Shown in pieces: positions 1 through 4,711 of a DNA stretch of 6,247 bases. Below the pieces are notes generated by a model. The model was not told the origin of the DNA and made no database searches. It saw nothing but the letters and a program-made list of their open reading frames with translations. The stretch is from Lysobacterales bacterium UBA5700 (lineage in GTDB: Bacteria; Pseudomonadota; Gammaproteobacteria; Xanthomonadales; Xanthomonadaceae). The position numbers and the translations under genes are program-made. The DNA is taken from positions 8,303 to 14,549 of the forward strand of contig DIHI01000015.1 in assembly GCA_002420085.1 (NCBI GenBank). Direction: 5' to 3'. Numbering within the stretch: the stretch's first letter is position 1; each line of letters opens with the position of its first letter.

Positions 1-1401
1 CAGCGTCAGCTCGGCGCCCTCGGTCAGTTCGATCGGATCGCCCTCCGGCCATTCCCGATAGCGGCCACGAAAGGGGCCATCCAGCAGGGCCACGCTGCGT
101 GCATCGGCGGACAGGTTGAGCAGAACCAGCACCCCGTGTTCGCCATCGTCACGCACGAAGGCGAACACCTCGCGCGGCGCCGAGTGGACCACCGGCACCA
201 TGCGCGCTCCGGCTGCGCCATTGCCGAGCGCGCGGATGCCTTTCTTCAATGCGATCAAGTCCCGGTACAGATCACCGATCGGATGCGCCTGCCAGACGAT
301 CGGATCCTTCTCGAAGAACGCCAGTCGCTTCCGATTGCCGGCCTCCTGGCCGTTGTAGATCAACGGAATGCCCTCGCTCAGCACCGACAGCACGATGCCG
401 GCTTCGAGTGCCGGGCCGAACCGCTCGAACTGGGTTGCCTCCCAGGCGTTCTGATCGTGGTTGCTCAGATAGGTCATTCGGTAGGCATCCTGCGGCCAGG
501 CGCTCTCGTTCTCGGAGTAATAGCCGTAGAGCGCGGATACATCGGCCTCGCCGATGGCGATCCGATGGAGGGCGTTGTTCCAACTCCAGGCGTAGCTGGC
601 GTCGAAGGCGCGCCGGTGGACATCGCGGCCCTCGTATTCGGCGAGCATGAAGACCGGCTTGATGGCATCCAGTTCGGTCCGGATGGTCTCCCAGAAGTCG
701 AGCGGCACATAACCGGCGACATCGCAGCGAAACCCGTCGATGCCGACCTCGCTGACCCAGAACTTCATGGCCTCGGCCATGTAGCGGCGCAGTTCCGGAT
801 TGCGGTAATCGAGATCGATGATGTCCGACCAATCCCACCATGGAGTCGGGCGGAAGTCGCCGCCCCAGTCACGCTCGTACCAGTCCGGATGCGCCTCGAC
901 CAGCGGATTGTCCCAGGCGGTGTGGTTGGCCACCCAGTCGAGAATCACCCGCATGCCCAGCCGGTGCGCCTCGGCGACGAATGCCTTGAGATCGTCCAGC
1001 GTGCCGAATTCCGGATTGACACCATAGTAGTCGCGTACCGAGTACGGACTGCCCAGGCTGCCCTTGCGGTTCTGCTCGCCGATCGGATGGATCGGCATGA
1101 GCCACAGGATGTCCGCGCCAAGCGCCTTCAGGCGCGGCAACTGCGCACGGGCGGCGATCAGGGTGCCTTCGGGCGTGAACTGACGGGTGTTGATCTGGTA
1201 CAGCACGGCGGTGCGCGCCCAGTCCGGATGGTCGAACCGGACATAAGGTTCCGGCCGGTGCGTGGGTTGCGTCGCTGTCGGATCGACCGGCGCCACGGTG
1301 CTCGGCGGCGCGATTTCGCGCGGTGCGCAGGCGGTCAGGGCGACGGCCAGCAGAAGGGTCGGCAGCGGGCAGATGCGATCGGCGAATGCGAGCGACGACA
1401 T
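1..1401 (-). CDS. GH13 alpha-amylase-family lipoprotein (3' end missing)
   Basis: This is a glycoside hydrolase of the alpha-amylase clan, expected to hydrolyse or rearrange alpha-glucan bonds. The visible 467 residues run from ATG 1401 off the left edge. Residues 1-25 form a lipoprotein signal with lipobox L22-T-A-C25. The residue after Cys25 is Ala, not Asp, so outer-membrane sorting is plausible. The (beta/alpha)8 barrel starts near residue 60. It has all core GH13 motifs: DWVANH 155-160 (region I), GFRCD 223-227 with nucleophile D227, acid/base E255 in LAEYEG, and NHD 314-316 with D316 as transition-state stabiliser. From about 405 a C-terminal beta-sandwich begins, and perhaps 10-30 residues are missing. 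The motif around residues 98-125 (ILWLMPIHPIGE, then GSPYSV) is typical of small bacterial amylase/maltogenic-type enzymes, but substrate specificity cannot be read. No strong ribosome site is seen (a GAG about 10 nt upstream). It is divergent from the FIST operon with no evident functional link. Confidence 0.93.
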   Translation of the reverse strand, partial: MSSLAFADRICPLPTLLLAVALTACAPREIAPPSTVAPVDPTATQPTHRPEPYVRFDHPDWARTAVLYQINTRQFTPEGTLIAARAQLPRLKALGADILWLMPIHPIGEQNRKGSLGSPYSVRDYYGVNPEFGTLDDLKAFVAEAHRLGMRVILDWVANHTAWDNPLVEAHPDWYERDWGGDFRPTPWWDWSDIIDLDYRNPELRRYMAEAMKFWVSEVGIDGFRCDVAGYVPLDFWETIRTELDAIKPVFMLAEYEGRDVHRRAFDASYAWSWNNALHRIAIGEADVSALYGYYSENESAWPQDAYRMTYLSNHDQNAWEATQFERFGPALEAGIVLSVLSEGIPLIYNGQEAGNRKRLAFFEKDPIVWQAHPIGDLYRDLIALKKGIRALGNGAAGARMVPVVHSAPREVFAFVRDDGEHGVLVLLNLSADARSVALLDGPFRGRYREWPEGDPIELTEGAELTL

Positions 1402-1488
1402 GATGGATCTCGCGAGGGTGACGGACTGCCAGCATAGCCGCCCGTGCGCGATCTGGTTGCCTGCCCCTGCCCGTCGTACCGGTTCCGC

Positions 1489-1515
1489 TCAAGTTTTCTC
1501 CGGCCGGGTCGATAG
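1489..1515 (+). promoter_or_regulatory. Sigma-28 (FliA) flagellar-type promoter
   Basis: The sequence reads TCAAGTTT (1489-1496), an 11-nt spacer, then GTCGATAG (1508-1515). The FliA consensus in enteric and pseudomonad bacteria is close to TAAAGTTT / TCAAGT, N11, GCCGATAA. Both boxes match well (7 of 8 and 6 of 8) and the spacing is exact. Transcription would start near 1520-1523, leaving a leader of about 100 nt before the FIST ATG. This predicts that the FIST and cyclic-di-GMP genes are co-expressed with late flagellar and chemotaxis genes. It is inference from motif match alone; no flagellar genes are in the window to confirm it. Confidence 0.65.
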
Positions 1516-1579
1516 CTGCGGAATGGACTTCCCCACCGGCCATGCCCAGGCACTGCCGACCACCGACGACTGCCGACGC

Positions 1580-1597
1580 GCCGGCCGATCGACCGGC
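1580..1597. repeat. Imperfect 18-bp palindrome in the FIST leader
   Basis: The dyad has the form GCCGG-N-CGATCG-N-CCGGC, symmetric except at one base in each half. It sits about 60 nt downstream of the predicted sigma-28 start and 27 nt before the FIST ATG. It could be an operator or just part of GC-rich leader sequence. There is no direct evidence of a binding protein. Confidence 0.3.
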
Positions 1598-1601
1598 ACC
1601 G

Positions 1602-1614
1602 GCCCTGCCAGGGC
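1602..1614 (+). promoter_or_regulatory. Small hairpin over the FIST ribosome-binding region
   Basis: GCCCTGCCAGGGC forms a 5-bp GC-rich stem with a 3-nt loop. Its right half holds the AGGG that, with the following CGGG, is the only Shine-Dalgarno-like sequence before ATG 1624 (9-13 nt upstream). Folding would partly hide the ribosome site and lower FIST translation. The hairpin is visible in the sequence; the effect is inferred and modest. Confidence 0.3.
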
Positions 1615-1623
1615 GGGTCGGCC

Positions 1624-2784
1624 ATGAAACTGGCGACCGCGACCTACCGCCCCGGCAGCGGCTGGTCGGCCGCCCTGCCGACCGAACTCGACAGCGAGGA
1701 CACCCTGGTGCTGGCCTTCGCGGCGGCCGAATACCGCGATCGCCCGGCACCCTGGGCCGATCTCGCCCGCGCCTTCCCGCGCGGACGGCGGCTCGGCTGT
1801 TCCACGGCCGGAGAATGCCTCGCTGACCGGGTCGGCGACGACAGCATCGTCCTGGTAGTGGCCAGGTTCGAGCACACCCGGCTGCGCCTGGCGCGCACCC
1901 CGATCGCTGCTCCGGAGGCTCCGGACGATTCGACCGAAGCCGGCCACCGACTGGCCACGCAACTGTGCGATCCGCTGGCTCGACTGGCGGGCGTTCTGGT
2001 GCTGTGCGACGGACTGCACGGCAACGGCAGTCGGCTGGTGCAGGCCCTGTGTGCCAACCTGCCGACGGGGGTGCCGGTGTTCGGCGGACTCGCCGGCGAT
2101 GGTGGTCGGTTTCATTCGACCTGGGTGCTGGTCGATGATCACCCCAGGTCCGGCCAGGCGGTGGCGATCGGAATGTACGGCGACGATCTGCTGGTGGGTC
2201 TGGACTCGGAGAGTGGCTGGACCGAGTTCGGTCCGGAACGACGGATTACCCGCGCCGAGGGCAACCGTCTGTATGAACTCGACGGCCGTCCGGCATTGAC
2301 CCTGTACAAGGCATATCTCGGCAAGTTCGCGGCCGGTCTGCCGGCCTCGGCGATGCTGTTCCCGATCTCGATCCGGCATCCGCTGCGCCCGGAGCGGCCG
2401 CAATTGCGGACCGTGCTCGGCATCGATCCGACCGACGGCAGCATGCGCTTCGCGGCCGAGATTCCGACCGGTTACGTGGCCCGACTGGCGCGCTCCAGCG
2501 ACGAACACCTGCTGGCTGGAACCGCCATCGCGGTCAGCGAAGCGCTGTGCCAACGCGACGATCTGGATCGGCCGGGTCTGGTTCTCTCGATCGCCTGTTT
2601 CGGCCGACGGATGGCCTTGGGCGAGCGCGCCGAAGAAGAGGCCGAGACCATCGTCGAAGCGCTGACCGCCGACGATGTCCACATCGGCTTCTACGGCTAT
2701 GGTGAGATCGCCGTGCGCGCCCCTGGCACCGGCATCGAAGTGCAGAACCAGACCATGTCGATCGCCTTTCTCCAGGAGCGCTGA
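1624..2784 (+). CDS. FIST-domain ligand-sensing protein (NosP-like candidate)
   Basis: A 386-residue cytoplasmic protein of the normal FIST_N plus FIST_C length, with no signal peptide or membrane segment. Diagnostic motifs are GCSTAGE at 58-64, GLAGDGG at 155-161, LYELDGRPAL then LYKAYLG at 217-233, CFGRRMALGER at 325-335, FYGYGEI at 356-362 and NQTM at 375-378. FIST proteins sense small molecules; a subset called NosP binds heme and nitric oxide and controls a co-transcribed histidine kinase or cyclic-di-GMP enzyme. The next gene starts 4 nt after this stop and is such an enzyme, so this is probably its sensor partner. The C-terminal motif, usually HNQTM as I recall the family, reads QNQTM here (Q374). 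ATG 1624 is chosen because no other usual start lies in frame upstream and the protein begins directly at the FIST fold. Ligand is unproven; amino-acid or other ligands remain possible. Confidence 0.9.
   Translation: MKLATATYRPGSGWSAALPTELDSEDTLVLAFAAAEYRDRPAPWADLARAFPRGRRLGCSTAGECLADRVGDDSIVLVVARFEHTRLRLARTPIAAPEAPDDSTEAGHRLATQLCDPLARLAGVLVLCDGLHGNGSRLVQALCANLPTGVPVFGGLAGDGGRFHSTWVLVDDHPRSGQAVAIGMYGDDLLVGLDSESGWTEFGPERRITRAEGNRLYELDGRPALTLYKAYLGKFAAGLPASAMLFPISIRHPLRPERPQLRTVLGIDPTDGSMRFAAEIPTGYVARLARSSDEHLLAGTAIAVSEALCQRDDLDRPGLVLSIACFGRRMALGERAEEEAETIVEALTADDVHIGFYGYGEIAVRAPGTGIEVQNQTMSIAFLQER
2774..2778 (+). promoter_or_regulatory. Ribosome-binding site deciding the GTG start at 2789
   Basis: AGGAG lies inside the last codons of the FIST gene, 10 nt before GTG 2789. 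It supports that GTG as the start of the cyclic-di-GMP gene. The in-frame ATG at 2675 would instead add 38 residues that merely read the FIST gene in another frame (arginine-, serine- and proline-rich) and have no comparable ribosome site. Confidence 0.7.
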
Positions 2785-2788
2785 CGGC

Positions 2789-4660
2789 GTGTCTGCTGCC
2801 ATCCACCCGCTGCTTGGCCGGCAACTGCGTCGGGTCGGACTGGATGCCGCCGCGATCGACGCCCTGCCCAAGCCTGTTCGCGATCTGCTCGAACGAATCA
2901 GCCGCAGCTATGCCGATCACGATCGTGAAAGCTATCTGCTGCAACACAGCCAGGACGTCTGCAACCGCGAAATGGCGCAGCTCAATGCCGATCTCAGTGC
3001 CAGTCGGGCGCGCCTGGAGAGCTTGGTCTCGCTGTCGTCCGACTGGGTCTGGGAACAGGACGCCGACCTCAACTTCACCTACATCTCGGCCCCGGTCGAG
3101 CGGGTCGGACTGTGCCTGAACGACGTGCTCGGAACAGGCCGCCGGATCGACGATCTGCCGCCGGTGCCTGGCAGCGACCCCGCCGACTACCTGGCCCGGA
3201 TCGCCGCCCGCCAGCCGTTCCGGGACTTCGTGTACGGCTACCGGCTGCCGAACGGTGAAGTGGCCTACCTGCGGATCAGCGGCGAGCCGATCTTCGACTG
3301 CGGTGAATTCGTCGGCTATCGCGGGGTGGCCAGCGACGTCACCCAGGCCACCCTTGCCGAGCAGTCGGCGGCCCGTCTGTCACGCTTCGATTGCCTGACC
3401 GGGCTGGCCAATCGCGGCGCCTTTCTGGCCGAATTGCAGACCCGCATCGGCCGTGCCCGGCAGCGCCAGCACGGCCTGGCCCTGCTGTTCATCGACCTCG
3501 ACCGCTTCAAGACCATCAACGACACCCTCGGCCATGCGGCCGGCGATGATCTGCTGCGCACCATGGCCGAACGGCTGCCACGGGTGCTCCGACAGGACGA
3601 TCTGCTGGCGCGCCTGGGTGGCGACGAATTCGTGGTTCTCGCAGAGGATGGCGGTGATGGCGACGGGCTGCCGGCCCTGGCCGAGCGACTGCTGAGCCAA
3701 CTGCGCCGACCGGCGACCGTGGCCGGCACCGTGGTCCACGTCAGTGCCAGCATCGGCATCGCCCGCTTTCCCGACCACGGCCATGACGCCGCCACCCTGC
3801 TCAAGAATGCCGATACTGCGATGTACCTCGCCAAGGACGAGGGCAAGAATGGTTACCGCTTCTTCGCGCCTGAACTGGCACATCGTGCCTGCGCCCGCTT
3901 CGCGATGGAGTCACAGTTGCGCGATGCCCTCGACCTCGGTGAATTCCGATTGCACTTCCAGCCGTTGTTCGATCTCGCCACCGGCGTCTGCACCGGGGTC
4001 GAGGCGCTGCTGCGCTGGCAGCATCCCGAACTCGGCCTGCTCGGCGCAGCGCCGTTGGTGACGGCAGCAGCGGCAGCACGGCTGGAAACGCAATTGACCG
4101 CGCACGCTCATGCGCTGGCGATGGCCGAAGTGGCGGGGTGGCCGACATCGCTTGCCGACATGCGCGTCGCGCTCAACATCACCGCCGCCGATTTGGGTGA
4201 TGCCGAATTTGCAGCGCGCTTCGCCGCGCTGCTGGCGGATCATGGATTGCCCGCGTCGCGCTTCACGCTCGAGCTCACCGAACAGGCGATGCTGGCGAGT
4301 CCGGACAGCGCCGCCGACCAATTGGCGACGTTGCGCGCGTCGGGGTGCCGCATCGCGGTCGATGATTTCGGCACGGGCTATTCCTCGCTGGCGCTTCTCG
4401 CCCAGTTACCGCTCGATTATCTCAAGATCGACAGCGGCTTTGTTCGCGCCATGGACGCGTCGGAACGCGACCGCATTGTGGTGCGCGCCATCGTGGAACT
4501 TGCCCGCGCGCTGGGACTAAGCGTGATTGCCGAAGGGGTGGAGACCCAGGAACAGCGCGCGGTGCTCGCCGACCTGGGCGTCGATTATTGGCAGGGCTTT
4601 CTGGGGTCCGATCCGGTGGCGGGAGATGCGCTGGCGATAATTAGGGACAGTCCCCAATGA
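2789..4660 (+). CDS. PAS-GGDEF-EAL cyclic-di-GMP synthase/phosphodiesterase
   Basis: A 623-residue cytoplasmic protein from GTG 2789, four bases after the FIST stop. Residues 1-78 are a helical HPLLGRQLRR...YLLQHSQ...EM region, likely a dimerising or partner-docking helix. A PAS domain spans about 79-188 (SDWVWEQD, then GYRGVASDVT). GGDEF spans about 197-360: metal ligand D236, GGDEF 277-281 intact, and an RxxD product-inhibition site R268/D271 five residues before it. EAL spans about 375-617: E405-A-L, N463, E495, D525-D526, K546, E582 and Q602 are all present. Both activities therefore look possible, and which dominates cannot be told. The stretch 417-435 is alanine-rich where the family usually has FIPLAEE-like sequence. 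Composition and style change near residues 400-430, so the gene may be a recombinant or an assembly chimera. The last residues, IIRDSPQ, are read from the inverted repeat at 4636-4711. Confidence 0.88.
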   Translation: MSAAIHPLLGRQLRRVGLDAAAIDALPKPVRDLLERISRSYADHDRESYLLQHSQDVCNREMAQLNADLSASRARLESLVSLSSDWVWEQDADLNFTYISAPVERVGLCLNDVLGTGRRIDDLPPVPGSDPADYLARIAARQPFRDFVYGYRLPNGEVAYLRISGEPIFDCGEFVGYRGVASDVTQATLAEQSAARLSRFDCLTGLANRGAFLAELQTRIGRARQRQHGLALLFIDLDRFKTINDTLGHAAGDDLLRTMAERLPRVLRQDDLLARLGGDEFVVLAEDGGDGDGLPALAERLLSQLRRPATVAGTVVHVSASIGIARFPDHGHDAATLLKNADTAMYLAKDEGKNGYRFFAPELAHRACARFAMESQLRDALDLGEFRLHFQPLFDLATGVCTGVEALLRWQHPELGLLGAAPLVTAAAAARLETQLTAHAHALAMAEVAGWPTSLADMRVALNITAADLGDAEFAARFAALLADHGLPASRFTLELTEQAMLASPDSAADQLATLRASGCRIAVDDFGTGYSSLALLAQLPLDYLKIDSGFVRAMDASERDRIVVRAIVELARALGLSVIAEGVETQEQRAVLADLGVDYWQGFLGSDPVAGDALAIIRDSPQ

Positions 4661-4711
4661 GCTACTTTTGCCACCGTCAGCATGGCTTATTGGGGACTGT
4701 CCCTAATTATC
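4636..4711. repeat. REP/REPIN-type inverted repeat between convergent genes
   Basis: Two perfect 23-nt inverted arms, 4636-4658 and 4689-4711, flank a 30-nt middle. Each arm is built on the near-palindrome GGGACAGTCCCC followed by AAT, with an AT-rich outer end (ATAATTA). The pairing continues inward with only a few mismatches to about 4664/4683. Repeats with this GGGGACTGTCCC core are, as I recall, common in many bacteria and associated with IS200-like REP-associated tyrosine transposases; no transposase is in the window. The left arm encodes the last seven residues (IIRDSPQ) of the cyclic-di-GMP protein, with TGA straddling its inner edge. The right arm, read on the other strand, gives the last two Mfd codons and its TAG stop. 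The element is seen directly; the REP family assignment is from memory. Confidence 0.8.
4636..4711. terminator. Possible bidirectional terminator formed by the inverted repeat
   Basis: Transcripts of either strand would fold the repeat into a stem of at least 23 bp with a short internal extension, between two convergent genes. This is the place for a shared terminator or an RNA 3'-end protector. However, the plus-strand transcript follows with only UUUCUG and the minus-strand one with no U run, so efficient intrinsic termination is doubtful. Confidence 0.35.

Larger units (their letters stand above)
1402..1623. other. Divergent intergenic region with regulatory signals
   Basis: This 222-bp stretch lies between the start codons of the amylase (leftward) and the FIST gene (rightward). 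It contains a sigma-28 type promoter facing right and two small dyads, listed separately. Toward the amylase I find only a TATGCT hexamer on the minus strand near 1433-1438 with no acceptable -35 partner at 16-18 bp, so no amylase promoter is called. I see no small gene or tRNA in it. The FIST reading frame stays open upstream of 1624 back to a TAG at 1513-1515, but offers no ATG, GTG or TTG there. Confidence 0.7.

Noticed and set aside
136..1437. A 433-codon open frame on the plus strand
   Set aside because: It lies antisense to the amylase gene, whose translation carries all GH13 catalytic motifs. The plus-strand product has no recognisable domain and is an artefact of high GC.
1433..1438. 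TATGCT on the minus strand as a -10 box for the amylase
   Set aside because: No hexamer resembling TTGACA is found at 16-18 bp upstream, so chance is the simpler explanation.
2675..2788. ATG 2675 as start of the cyclic-di-GMP protein
   Set aside because: The extra 38 residues would read the end of the FIST gene in another frame and have no family character; GTG 2789 has an AGGAG site and the protein's natural HPLLGRQLRR beginning.
1489..2871. A 460-codon open frame on the minus strand
   Set aside because: It is antisense to the FIST gene and its leader, and its product is low in domain signal and rich in Arg, Gln and Gly. The FIST reading has several family motifs.
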